10,019 nucleotides of DNA from Pseudomonadota bacterium (GCA_023442945.1 JAEZWW010000021.1:1-10019), one strand, 5' to 3'. Counted from the first letter of the stretch, positions 1-6,669 are shown. Notes: a model not told the origin generated them from the letters alone. Translations and numbers: made by a program.

Positions 1-32
1 GCTCTGCGCGGCCCACGCCCATTGACGATGCC

Positions 33-36
33 AGGA
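33..36 (+). promoter_or_regulatory. Ribosome binding site deciding pgk start
   Basis: AGGA lies 9 nt before the ATG at 46. It supports that start over the in-frame ATG at 28, which has no purine-rich motif at suitable spacing. Confidence 0.55.
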
Positions 37-45
37 AAAGACCCC

Positions 46-1239
46 ATGCAAGTGATCCGTTTCGCCGACCTGTGTGCCCAGGGTGCCGCCAAGGGCAAGC
101 GCGTGTTCATCCGCGCCGACCTGAACGTGCCGCAGGACGACGCGGGCCGCATCACCGAAGACACGCGCATCCGCGCCAGCGTGCCGGCGATCCAGATGGC
201 GCTGGATGCCGGCGCCGCCGTCATGGTGACCAGCCACCTGGGGCGCCCGACCGAGGGCGCCTTCAAGCCCGAAGATTCGCTGGCCCCCGTCGCCCAGCGC
301 CTGGGCGAGCTGCTGGGCCGCGAAGTGCCGCTGGTGCAGAATTGGGTCGACGGCGTGCAGGTCGCGCCGGGGCAGGTCGTGTTGCTGGAAAACTGCCGCG
401 TCAATAAGGGCGAGAAGAAAAACGACGAGCAGCTGGCGCGCAAGATGGCCGCGCTGTGCGACATCTACGTCAACGACGCGTTCGGCACCGCGCACCGCGC
501 CGAAGGCACGACCTACGGCATCGCGCAGTTTGCGCCCGTGGCCAGCGCCGGCCCGCTGCTGGCGGCCGAGATCGACGCCATCACCAAGGCCCTGGCCAAC
601 CCGAAGCGCCCGCTGGTCGCCATCGTGGCGGGCAGCAAGGTCAGCACCAAGCTGACCATCTTGCAGTCGCTGGCCGACAAGGTGGACCAGCTCATCGTCG
701 GCGGCGGCATCGCCAACACCTTCATGCTGGCGGCGGGTTTGCCGATCGGCAAAAGCCTGGCGGAGCCGGATCTGGTCGACCAGGCCAAGGCCGTCATGGC
801 CGCCATGAAAGCGCGCGGCGCCGATGTGCCGATCCCGACCGACGTGGTGGTCGCCACCGAATTCAAGGCCGACGCCCAAGCCACGGTGAAGGCCGCGGCC
901 GATGTCGGCCCCGACGACCTGATCCTGGACATCGGCCCCGACACCGCCAAGCGCCTGGCCGCGCAGCTGATGCAGGCCGGCACCATCGTCTGGAACGGCC
1001 CGGTCGGCGTGTTCGAATTCGACCAGTTCGCGGGTGGCACCCAAGCGATTGCCGAAGCCATCGCCGCGTCGCCCGCCTTCAGCATCGCGGGCGGTGGCGA
1101 CACGCTGGCGGCCATCGCCAAGTACGGCATTGAAAAAGACGTGGGCTACATCTCCACCGGCGGCGGCGCCTTCCTGGAAGTGCTGGAAGGCAAGACCCTG
1201 CCGGCCTTCGAGATCCTGGCCAAGCGCGCCGCTGGCTGA
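46..1239 (+). CDS. pgk: Phosphoglycerate kinase
   Basis: Cytoplasmic glycolytic enzyme that interconverts 1,3-bisphosphoglycerate plus ADP with 3-phosphoglycerate plus ATP. The 397-residue product has the usual bacterial length and landmarks in order: substrate-side RADLNVP (residues 23-29), SHLGRPTEG, a YVNDAFGTAHR stretch, hinge-region AGSKVSTKL, WNGPVGVFE (316-324), nucleotide loop GGGDT (349-353) and STGGGA (370-375). The ATG at 46 is chosen because the protein then begins MQVIRFADL, as in relatives as I remember them, and AGGA at 33-36 lies 9 nt upstream. An in-frame ATG at 28 and a TTG at 22 would add non-conserved residues. The stretch usually written ENVRF reads ENCRVNKGE here, which I believe is normal for this lineage. 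No terminator hairpin with a T run follows; a repeat element begins 10 nt after the stop. Promoter lies outside the window. Confidence 0.97.
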   Translation: MQVIRFADLCAQGAAKGKRVFIRADLNVPQDDAGRITEDTRIRASVPAIQMALDAGAAVMVTSHLGRPTEGAFKPEDSLAPVAQRLGELLGREVPLVQNWVDGVQVAPGQVVLLENCRVNKGEKKNDEQLARKMAALCDIYVNDAFGTAHRAEGTTYGIAQFAPVASAGPLLAAEIDAITKALANPKRPLVAIVAGSKVSTKLTILQSLADKVDQLIVGGGIANTFMLAAGLPIGKSLAEPDLVDQAKAVMAAMKARGADVPIPTDVVVATEFKADAQATVKAAADVGPDDLILDIGPDTAKRLAAQLMQAGTIVWNGPVGVFEFDQFAGGTQAIAEAIAASPAFSIAGGGDTLAAIAKYGIEKDVGYISTGGGAFLEVLEGKTLPAFEILAKRAAG

Positions 1240-1249
1240 ACGCCATTTT

Positions 1250-1302
1250 GCTACCAATAAAGTAGCTGCTTGCGTAGATGGTTGTAGGGCGATAAGCTGA
1301 TT
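1250..1302 (+). repeat. Intergenic repeat element, copy 1
   Basis: A 53-bp segment that aligns without gaps to 2897-2949 in the same orientation, with 40 of 53 positions identical by hand count. It starts with a small stem, GCTAC (1250-1254) pairing with GTAGC (1262-1266) around 7 nt, and then carries the shared core AGTAGCTGCT. It fills most of the pgk-phospholipase D gap and ends 3 nt before the start codon at 1306, so it forms the entire upstream region of that gene. I recall similar short AT-containing repeats scattered between genes in Comamonadaceae. Membership in a named family is not established. Confidence 0.75.
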
Positions 1303-1305
1303 GGG

Positions 1306-2880
1306 ATGAAAAGACCGATGTGGCAATGGCTCCTTCTGGCGGTGGTGGTGCTGGCGCTGTTGTCGGTGCTGGCGCTGTGGTCCTGGGGCCGCTTTGCCGC
1401 CAGCGCGCGCGGCGCACCGTCGACCGCGCTGCCGGCGGCGCCCGCCGCCACCACGATGGATCGGCTGGCGCAGTCGGTGCTGGACCAGCACCCCGCCGAC
1501 GCCAGCGGCGCGGCCTTGCTGCACGATGCGGTCCAGGCGTTTGCGGCGCGTGGCCATTCCGCCCGCATGGCCGAACGCAGCCTGGACGTGCAGTACTACA
1601 TCTGGCGCCAGGATCTGACCGGCAAGCTGCTGGAGCACGAGCTGATGGCCGCCGCCGAGCGCGGCGTGCGCGTGCGCCTGCTGATCGACGACATGAACGT
1701 CGACGGCATGGACGACGCGCTGCGCGCCATGGACGCGCACCCCCACCTGGAGGTGCGCCTGTTCAACCCCGGGCGCAACCGCGACGGCGGCATCCGGCGC
1801 GCGATTGAAATGGCGCTGCGCTTTGTCGGCTTCAACCGCCGTATGCACAACAAGGCCTGGATCGCCGACAACCGCCTGGCCGTGGTGGGCGGGCGCAACG
1901 TGGGCGACGAGTACTTCGACGCCGCCGACGACAAGAACTTCCAGGACGCCGACCTGCTGTTGCTGGGCCCGGCGGTGGCCCAGACCAGCGCGATCTTCGA
2001 CCGCTTCTGGAATTCGGCCGCCGTGGTGCCGCTGGCCGCGCTGCACAGTGCGGCGCCGCGCTGGACGCCCGAGCAGTTCGCCCAGCAGCGCGCGCAGTGG
2101 CTGAGCGAAGCCGTGAATTCGCCCTGGGTCAAGGCCTTGGCGGTGCGCGACGACCTGCAGCAAAAGCTGTTGGGTGGGCAGCTTTTGCTGTACTGGTCGC
2201 CCAGCATCCGCGTGTTGTCCGACCCGCCCGAAAAAGCCTCGCCCGTCGCCAGCCGGCGCGAAACCGCGTCCTGGCTGCTGTACGACGTGATGGCGCTGCT
2301 GTTCTCGGCGCAACGCGAGAACTGGATGATCTCGCCCTATTTCGTGCCCGACGAACAGGGCGCGATGCTGCTGAGCAGCCAGGCACAGCGCGGCATGCAG
2401 GTGCGCGTGCTGACCAATTCGCTGGCCGCCAACGACGTGCCCATGGTGCACGCGGGCTACCGCGGCTACCGCGCCCCGCTGCTGAGCAACGGCGTCGCGC
2501 TGTACGAGCTGCGCCCCGGCCAAGCCCGCACGGGGCGCGAGCTGCTGGGCTCCAGCGGCGCCAGCCTGCACACCAAGGCCTTCGTGGTCGACGGGCAGCG
2601 CGGCTTTGTCGGCTCCTTCAACTTCGATCCGCGCTCGGCCCAGCTGAACACCGAGATGGGCGTCATGTTCGACGAGCCCGGGCTGGCGGCCGAACTCAAG
2701 CAGATGTTCGACCGCGGTGCGCGGCCCGACTCGGCCTGGCAGGTCACGCTGGCGGACGACGGCAGCCTGCGCTGGCAAGGCGCGGACGGCCGCGTGTGGA
2801 CCGAAGAGCCCGAAACCAGTGCCGGCCTGCGCGTGCTGGTCTGGCTGCTGAGCTGGCTGCCGATCGAGTCGCAGCTGTAG
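1306..2880 (+). CDS. Phospholipase D family protein, ClsC/YmdC-like cardiolipin synthase
   Basis: A 524-residue membrane-anchored protein with two HxKxxxxD catalytic motifs: HNKAWIAD (H181, K183, D188) followed by GGRNVGDEYF, and HTKAFVVD (H422, K424, D429) followed by GSFNFDPRSAQLNTEMG. These extended signatures match the ClsC/YmdC branch, which makes cardiolipin from phosphatidylglycerol and phosphatidylethanolamine in E. coli. The substrate here is inferred. Residues 6-25 form one hydrophobic helix, probably a signal anchor that places the catalytic domains in the periplasm. The C-terminus is hydrophobic and ends LPIESQL, as in relatives. The ATG at 1306 has no convincing ribosome binding site; an in-frame ATG at 1318 is the alternative. 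No ymdB-like partner is adjacent. The gene is flanked on both sides by copies of one repeat and separates pgk from pyk. It could instead be a phospholipase of another specificity. Confidence 0.88.
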   Translation: MKRPMWQWLLLAVVVLALLSVLALWSWGRFAASARGAPSTALPAAPAATTMDRLAQSVLDQHPADASGAALLHDAVQAFAARGHSARMAERSLDVQYYIWRQDLTGKLLEHELMAAAERGVRVRLLIDDMNVDGMDDALRAMDAHPHLEVRLFNPGRNRDGGIRRAIEMALRFVGFNRRMHNKAWIADNRLAVVGGRNVGDEYFDAADDKNFQDADLLLLGPAVAQTSAIFDRFWNSAAVVPLAALHSAAPRWTPEQFAQQRAQWLSEAVNSPWVKALAVRDDLQQKLLGGQLLLYWSPSIRVLSDPPEKASPVASRRETASWLLYDVMALLFSAQRENWMISPYFVPDEQGAMLLSSQAQRGMQVRVLTNSLAANDVPMVHAGYRGYRAPLLSNGVALYELRPGQARTGRELLGSSGASLHTKAFVVDGQRGFVGSFNFDPRSAQLNTEMGVMFDEPGLAAELKQMFDRGARPDSAWQVTLADDGSLRWQGADGRVWTEEPETSAGLRVLVWLLSWLPIESQL

Positions 2881-2896
2881 ATCGTTAGTGTAAATA

Positions 2897-2949
2897 GCTA
2901 TAAAATAAGTAGCTGCTCGCGCAGGTGGTTCTAGGGCTATGGCTTGATT
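2897..2949 (+). repeat. Intergenic repeat element, copy 2
   Basis: Same-direction partner of 1250-1302, with 40 of 53 ungapped positions identical. The stem here is GCTAT (2897-2901) against GTAGC (2909-2913). The last pair becomes G-U in RNA, so pairing survives the C-to-T change. It begins 16 nt after the phospholipase D stop. Flanking sequence from 2881 is AT-rich compared with the genes around it. No open frame or T-run terminator is associated. Confidence 0.75.
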
Positions 2950-3045
2950 CGGCTTGAATTTCTTGCCGAGTCCGCTCAGGGGCATCACCGTTCGACGCCG
3001 CTTGCACGAACGCCCCCACGCGCAGCGCGCCGCCGCTGTCACCGC

Positions 3046-3062
3046 CACGCCCCAGGGGCGTG
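3046..3062. promoter_or_regulatory. 17-bp perfect palindrome upstream of pyk, candidate operator
   Basis: CACGCCCC (3046-3053) and GGGGCGTG (3055-3062) are exact inverted arms around a single A at 3054. The palindrome ends one base before the proposed -10 hexamer of pyk, so a protein bound here would cover the region between -35 and -10. The position suits a repressor operator. No known regulator motif was recognised. Confidence 0.4.
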
Positions 3063-3069
3063 CCAGAAT
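3061..3069 (+). promoter_or_regulatory. Putative extended -10 promoter of pyk
   Basis: TG at 3061-3062, one spacer base, then CAGAAT (3064-3069), which matches the TATAAT consensus at 4 of 6 positions. Transcription would begin near 3076, giving a leader of about 44 nt before the pyk ATG. No good -35 box is visible. Confidence 0.35.
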
Positions 3070-3075
3070 GAACCG

Positions 3076-3100
3076 ATGGCCGCCACACGAGCGGCCGTTT
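3076..3100 (+). promoter_or_regulatory. Leader hairpin of pyk with short T run
   Basis: GGCCGC (3078-3083) pairs perfectly with GCGGCC (3091-3096) around the 7-nt loop CACACGA. One G-U and one A-U pair can extend the stem to 3076 and 3098. GTTTTCG follows, then the ribosome binding site GAGAGGA at 3103-3109. If transcription starts near 3076, this hairpin forms the very 5' end of the mRNA and could protect it from decay. A weak attenuator is also possible, but the T run is only four. Confidence 0.4.
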
Positions 3101-3119
3101 TCGAGAGGATGCTTGCCCC

Positions 3120-4553
3120 ATGAACTACCGCGCCACCAAGATCGTTGCCACCCTCGGCCCCGCGTCCAGCGACCCCGCCTTGCTGGAGGAAATGATCCGC
3201 GCCGGGGTCAACGTGGTGCGCCTGAACTTCAGCCACGGCACGGCGCAGGACCACATCGAGCGCGCGCGCCTGGTGCGCGAGGCCAGCGAACGCGCCGGCC
3301 GCGACGTGGCCATCATGGCCGACCTGCAAGGCCCGAAGATCCGCGTCGGCAAGTTTGCCGAAGGCAAGGTTTTTCTGGAGCCCGGCATGCCCTTCGTGCT
3401 GGACGCCGCGCGCAAGGAGGCGGGCGACCTGCAAGGCGTGGGCCTGGACTACAAGGAGCTGCCGCGCGACGTGAAGGCCGGCGACACGCTGCTGCTGAAC
3501 GACGGGCTGATCGTGCTGACGGTGACCGAGGTGCGCGGCGACGCGGTACACACCGTGGTCAAGCTGGGCGGCGAGCTGTCCAACAACAAGGGCATCAACA
3601 AGCAGGGCGGGGGCCTGACGGCGCCAGCGCTGACGGCCAAGGACATGGAGGACATCAAGACCGCCATGGGCCTGCGCGCCGACTACGTGGCGGTGAGTTT
3701 CCCCAAGACCGCGACCGACATGGAAATGGCACGCCAGCTGTGCAACGTGGCGGGCGCCGAATGGGCGCACAAGCCGCTGCTGATCGCCAAGATCGAGCGC
3801 GCCGAGGCGATCCCGCGGCTGAAGGAAATCCTGGCCGCCAGCGACGGCATCATGGTGGCGCGCGGCGACCTGGCGGTGGAAGTGGGCAACGCCGCCGTGC
3901 CGGCGCTGCAAAAGAAGATGATCGCGATGGCGCGCGATGCGGACAAGGTCGTGATCACCGCCACGCAGATGATGGAAAGCATGATCACCAACCCGGTGCC
4001 CACGCGCGCCGAGGTCAGCGACGTGGCCAACGCCGTGCTGGATGGCACCGACGCCGTGATGCTGAGCGCCGAAACCGCCGCCGGCAAATACCCGCTGGAA
4101 ACCGTGCGCGAGATGGCGGCGATCTGCGTGGCCGCCGAAGAGCACGACCCGATTGAGCTGGATGGGGACTTCAGCGGCGCGACCTTCCACCGCATCGACC
4201 AGTCGATCGCCATGGGCGCGCTGTTCACCGCTTACCACCTGGGCGCCAAGGCCATCGTGGCGCTAACCGATTCGGGCTCCACCGCGCTGTGGATGAGCCG
4301 CCACCGCGTGCGCATCCCGATCTATGCGCTGACGCCCAAGGCGTCGACGCAGCGCAAGATGGCGCTGTACCGCAACGTGCGCCCGATGCTGATGGACACC
4401 AGCGCCCACCGCGACGAAGCGCTGGCGCAGGCCGAAGCACACCTCAAGCGCCTGGGCGTGGTGGAGCCGGGCGACGTCTACGCCATCACCTGCGGAGAGC
4501 CCATGGGCGCGCCGGGTGGCACCAACATGCTGAAGATCGGCCGGGTGAGCTGA
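3120..4553 (+). CDS. pyk: Pyruvate kinase
   Basis: Cytoplasmic enzyme for the last step of glycolysis, phosphoenolpyruvate plus ADP to pyruvate plus ATP. The 477-residue length is typical of bacteria. Residues start with the N-terminal TIM-barrel signature and R34/N36 in VVRLNFSHG. A B-domain insertion follows, then FPKTATDM, K224 and E226 in IAKIERAEAI, D250 in VARGDLAVE, T282 in ITATQMMESM, and PTRAEVSDVANAVLDGTDAVML. Spacing from K224 to T282 matches the catalytic and metal-binding residues of animal pyruvate kinase (K270, E272, D296, T328) exactly. The C-terminal domain is complete. GAGAGGA at 3103-3109 lies 10 nt before the ATG and fixes the start. The gene probably has its own promoter and leader hairpin. 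It faces the PAP2 block tail to tail. Confidence 0.97.
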   Translation: MNYRATKIVATLGPASSDPALLEEMIRAGVNVVRLNFSHGTAQDHIERARLVREASERAGRDVAIMADLQGPKIRVGKFAEGKVFLEPGMPFVLDAARKEAGDLQGVGLDYKELPRDVKAGDTLLLNDGLIVLTVTEVRGDAVHTVVKLGGELSNNKGINKQGGGLTAPALTAKDMEDIKTAMGLRADYVAVSFPKTATDMEMARQLCNVAGAEWAHKPLLIAKIERAEAIPRLKEILAASDGIMVARGDLAVEVGNAAVPALQKKMIAMARDADKVVITATQMMESMITNPVPTRAEVSDVANAVLDGTDAVMLSAETAAGKYPLETVREMAAICVAAEEHDPIELDGDFSGATFHRIDQSIAMGALFTAYHLGAKAIVALTDSGSTALWMSRHRVRIPIYALTPKASTQRKMALYRNVRPMLMDTSAHRDEALAQAEAHLKRLGVVEPGDVYAITCGEPMGAPGGTNMLKIGRVS

Positions 4554-4561
4554 CGGAGCAG

Positions 4562-4601
4562 GGCGCGCCGGCGCGCCTTGCGAGCGGGCCGGGTCCGCTC
4601 G
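4562..4601. terminator. Paired hairpins between convergent genes, possible bidirectional terminator
   Basis: The 64-bp gap between pyk and PAP2 #1 holds two symmetric elements. GGCGCGCCGGCGCGCC (4562-4577) is a perfect palindrome made of two tandem 8-bp palindromes. CGAGCGG (4581-4587) pairs exactly with CCGCTCG (4595-4601) around a 7-nt loop. Neither strand has a T run of four or more directly after a stem, so a classic intrinsic terminator is not shown. The placement between gene ends suggests a transcription or decay barrier. Confidence 0.4.
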
Positions 4602-4617
4602 TGGCCGTGCCGTGCGT

Positions 4618-5154
4618 TTACGCGCTGGCCCGTGCGCGCATGAAGCGCGCCACCGCCCGGTGGGCGATCAGGGCGCTGACGGCGGCCAGCAGCGCCGCAC
4701 CCGCCACGTCGGACGGGAAGTGCGCACCCAGGGCGACGCGGCTCCACGCGATCAGCACCGCCAGCGCCAGCAAGCCCAGGCGAAGCGCCAAGGGCCAGGG
4801 GTTGAGCCACGAAGCCGCCGCCAGCGCCAGCGCAATGCTGGCGTGGGTGCTGGGGAAGCCGCTGGCCCCGGCCCGGCCCAGCCAGTCCGTGCCCAGGCCC
4901 ACGAGGTAAGGCCGGGGCGACACGACCATGTCTTTGATGGCTTGCGAGCCGGCCCAGGCCAGCAGCATCGCGCCCACCACGGGCAGCAGCGCACGCCGCG
5001 TGCGGGGAGAGCCCAGGAGCAGCGCGAGGACCAGGCCGCCCAGGATCAGGTCGGGCAACCACTCGCTGGCGAACATGGCCACGGCGATGAAGGCGTGCGG
5101 ATCGCCTGGGTCGAGGTTCAGCCAAAGAAAGAGCGAGCGGTCCCAGAGTTGCAT
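4618..5154 (-). CDS. PAP2-family membrane phosphatase #1
   Basis: A 178-residue, multi-helix integral membrane protein with the three motifs of the type 2 phosphatidic acid phosphatase superfamily: K74-x6-RP (81-82), PSTH (101-104) and SR-x5-H-x3-D (S138, R139, H145, D149). H145 is the expected phospho-acceptor and H104 the proton donor. The middle motif has Thr in place of the usual Gly. The family removes phosphate from membrane lipids; size and layout resemble undecaprenyl-diphosphate phosphatases of the BcrC type, but the substrate is not determined. The ATG at 5154 is chosen because MQLWDRSLFLWLNLD lines up with MPGWDRTLFLWINLD of the neighbour. A longer frame to 5280 would overlap that gene and adds non-membrane residues. 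No clear ribosome binding site is seen. The gene starts 46 bp after PAP2 #2 and is probably last in a three-gene operon. Confidence 0.85.
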   Translation of the reverse strand: MQLWDRSLFLWLNLDPGDPHAFIAVAMFASEWLPDLILGGLVLALLLGSPRTRRALLPVVGAMLLAWAGSQAIKDMVVSPRPYLVGLGTDWLGRAGASGFPSTHASIALALAAASWLNPWPLALRLGLLALAVLIAWSRVALGAHFPSDVAGAALLAAVSALIAHRAVARFMRARASA

Positions 5155-5200
5155 GCGGGTGCGGCGGCAGACGTGTTGTTTTTTGGGTGGCGGGGCGCGC

Positions 5201-5797
5201 TCAGGGGACCGGTCCGCTTGGCGCCACCCGACGAGCGAGGCTGCGATGGTGCCACGCGTTGGCAAGTTGCCGTGTGGCAATTTGCGACAGCAGGGCGCAC
5301 AGGCTGCCCAGGAGCAGCGCCGCTGCGACGTCGGACGGGAAATGCACGCCCAGCGCGATGCGGCTCCAGCCCACCAAGGCGCCCGCCACCACCAAGGCCC
5401 AGCGCAGCGGCCGCGGCCAGGGGCTCAGCAGCGCGGTCACTGCAAAAGCCGCCGCAACGCTGGCGTGAGAGCTGGGAAAACCGTTGCCGTGGGCGTGCTT
5501 CAACCAATCCGTGCCCAGGCCCAGCATGAAGGGGCGCGGTGCGGTCACGCCGTGCTTGAGCAGGCTGGCGGCCCACCAGGCCAAGCCCAGGGCGCAGGCC
5601 AGCGTCAGCAGCGAGCGTCGCCCTGGCGCGGTTCTCAAGGCCACCGGCAGCAGGACCGCCAAGGCCACGAAGGGCAGCCAGTGCGTGGCGAACAAGGCGA
5701 GGGCGACCCACACGCCCGAGGATTGGGCGTCGAGGTTGATCCACAGAAAGAGCGTTCGGTCCCACCCGGGCATGCCGGCAGCTTGCAGCACGATCAT
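5201..5797 (-). CDS. PAP2-family membrane phosphatase #2, tandem paralogue of #1
   Basis: A 198-residue integral membrane phosphatase with motifs K81-x6-RP (88-89), PSSH (108-111) and SR-x5-H-x3-D (S145, R146, H152, D156). It shares long blocks with PAP2 #1: WDR.LFLW.NLD, GLGTDWL, GFPS.HAS and the HFPSDVA block. By hand, 41 of 71 residues match from the RP motif through HFPSDVA, and motif spacing differs by one residue overall. This is a local duplication followed by divergence. The C-terminal tail is longer and more basic than in #1. The ATG at 5797 is used here; an in-frame ATG at 5773 would begin MPGWDR, matching #1 better, and neither has an obvious ribosome binding site. It lies 40 bp after PAP2 #3. 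The lipid substrate is unknown; a role in undecaprenyl carrier or phosphatidate recycling is possible. Confidence 0.85.
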   Translation of the reverse strand: MIVLQAAGMPGWDRTLFLWINLDAQSSGVWVALALFATHWLPFVALAVLLPVALRTAPGRRSLLTLACALGLAWWAASLLKHGVTAPRPFMLGLGTDWLKHAHGNGFPSSHASVAAAFAVTALLSPWPRPLRWALVVAGALVGWSRIALGVHFPSDVAAALLLGSLCALLSQIATRQLANAWHHRSLARRVAPSGPVP

Positions 5798-5837
5798 GAC
5801 GTTGCCATGAATGAAGAGGCGGGGGTAATGAGGCCGC

Positions 5838-6578
5838 TCAGGCTGTGGCGGTGTGCTCGCGGCGGCCCTGCCACAGCCACCAGACCGCGCCGGACACCGT
5901 CCAGCACAGCCAGGCGGTCCAGAGGGTGTGGCTCATGTAGTGGGCGCCGCGCAACTGCTGCACCCCGCCGAGGAACAGGCCCAGCACGACGGCACCGGCC
6001 AGCCAGAAAGCGGCCGCCCGGGGCGCCGTGCGCCGCAGCCAGAACCAGCCGCCCAGGTAGGCGAAGCCCGCCGACGCGTGCCCGGCCGGAAAGCAATGGC
6101 CGCCGCCGCCGTCCGACACGCCCCAGTGCCAGTGCGAGACGTAGCGCGCGCTGCCGCCGAATTCCTGCAGGTCCCACGGGCAGCTGGTGGTGCTGGTGTA
6201 CTTCATCAGGGACATGACGACCACCGAGGCGACCACGCCCAGCACCAGGCCGATGCGCTCGTGCCGCGACAGCCGGCGCATCACCCCCACGGGGCGCACC
6301 ACCATCACGGCCAACCATGCGGTCAGCACCCAGGACGCGTTGCGGGCGCCGTCGTGCAGCACCCGGGTCAGCCACCAGTCGTTGCGGTGGGCGAAGCCGC
6401 GCGCGTCGCCAAAGAGGCGTGCCAGCGGAAGATCCCAGCCTATGCCGTCCCAGGCCATCAGCACGACCAAGCCCAGGGCCGCAACGCTCAACCACCGCAT
6501 GGCGGTGGTGGGGGGCACTGCTGCAGTATTCAGTCGGTGCAAAGCGGGCGAAGGGTTGGCCAGGGTCGTCAAAGGCAT
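5838..6578 (-). CDS. PAP2-family membrane phosphatase #3, variant-motif subgroup
   Basis: A 246-residue multi-helix membrane protein, first in the minus-strand block. Motif 1 reads K126-x6-CPWDL (133-137), with CPW in place of RP. Motif 2 is PAGH (164-167). Motif 3 is RGAHYMSHTLW: H213 sits where the catalytic His belongs, and H217 replaces the usual Asp four residues later. The same wording recurs, as I remember it, in a PAP2 branch common in Proteobacteria that includes lipid A phosphatase-like proteins, so it is probably active and not degenerate. The first membrane segment starts near residue 27. The start is uncertain: ATG at 6578, GTG at 6641 and ATG at 6498-6500 are all in frame, and none has a strong ribosome binding site. 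It is divergent from corA, and the shared upstream region contains an inverted repeat. Confidence 0.8.
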   Translation of the reverse strand: MPLTTLANPSPALHRLNTAAVPPTTAMRWLSVAALGLVVLMAWDGIGWDLPLARLFGDARGFAHRNDWWLTRVLHDGARNASWVLTAWLAVMVVRPVGVMRRLSRHERIGLVLGVVASVVVMSLMKYTSTTSCPWDLQEFGGSARYVSHWHWGVSDGGGGHCFPAGHASAGFAYLGGWFWLRRTAPRAAAFWLAGAVVLGLFLGGVQQLRGAHYMSHTLWTAWLCWTVSGAVWWLWQGRREHTATA

Positions 6579-6669
6579 GGTGCCGATCGTCGCGGGAGCA
6601 CCTGAGCACCGTCTTAAGTACCGGCGCGCGTGGGCATTCACGTCGGTCGGGGCTGGCGGGGCGCCGCGC

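Noticed and set aside
1240..2960. Composite transposon or insertion sequence around the phospholipase D gene
   Set aside because: There is no transposase, no terminal inverted repeats around the unit and no visible target duplication; only two short diverged direct repeats.
3039..4238. Long antisense open frame (399 codons) opposite pyk
   Set aside because: It mirrors the codon pattern of pyk in very GC-rich DNA, has no recognisable domain and a His/Arg/Gly-rich low-complexity composition. It is a shadow of the real gene.
5206..5215. Palindrome GGACCGGTCC
   Set aside because: It lies inside the C-terminal coding region of PAP2 #2 and is expected by chance in such GC-rich DNA.
5155..5280. 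Longer N-terminus for PAP2 #1 starting at 5280
   Set aside because: The added residues come from an alternative frame of the PAP2 #2 C-terminus, are not hydrophobic, and have no counterpart in the paralogue.
4928..6217. Long plus-strand open frame (429 codons) across the PAP2 block
   Set aside because: It runs through two gene boundaries on the other strand, is rich in Arg, Gly and Gln, and has no domain. The minus-strand proteins carry complete catalytic motifs.
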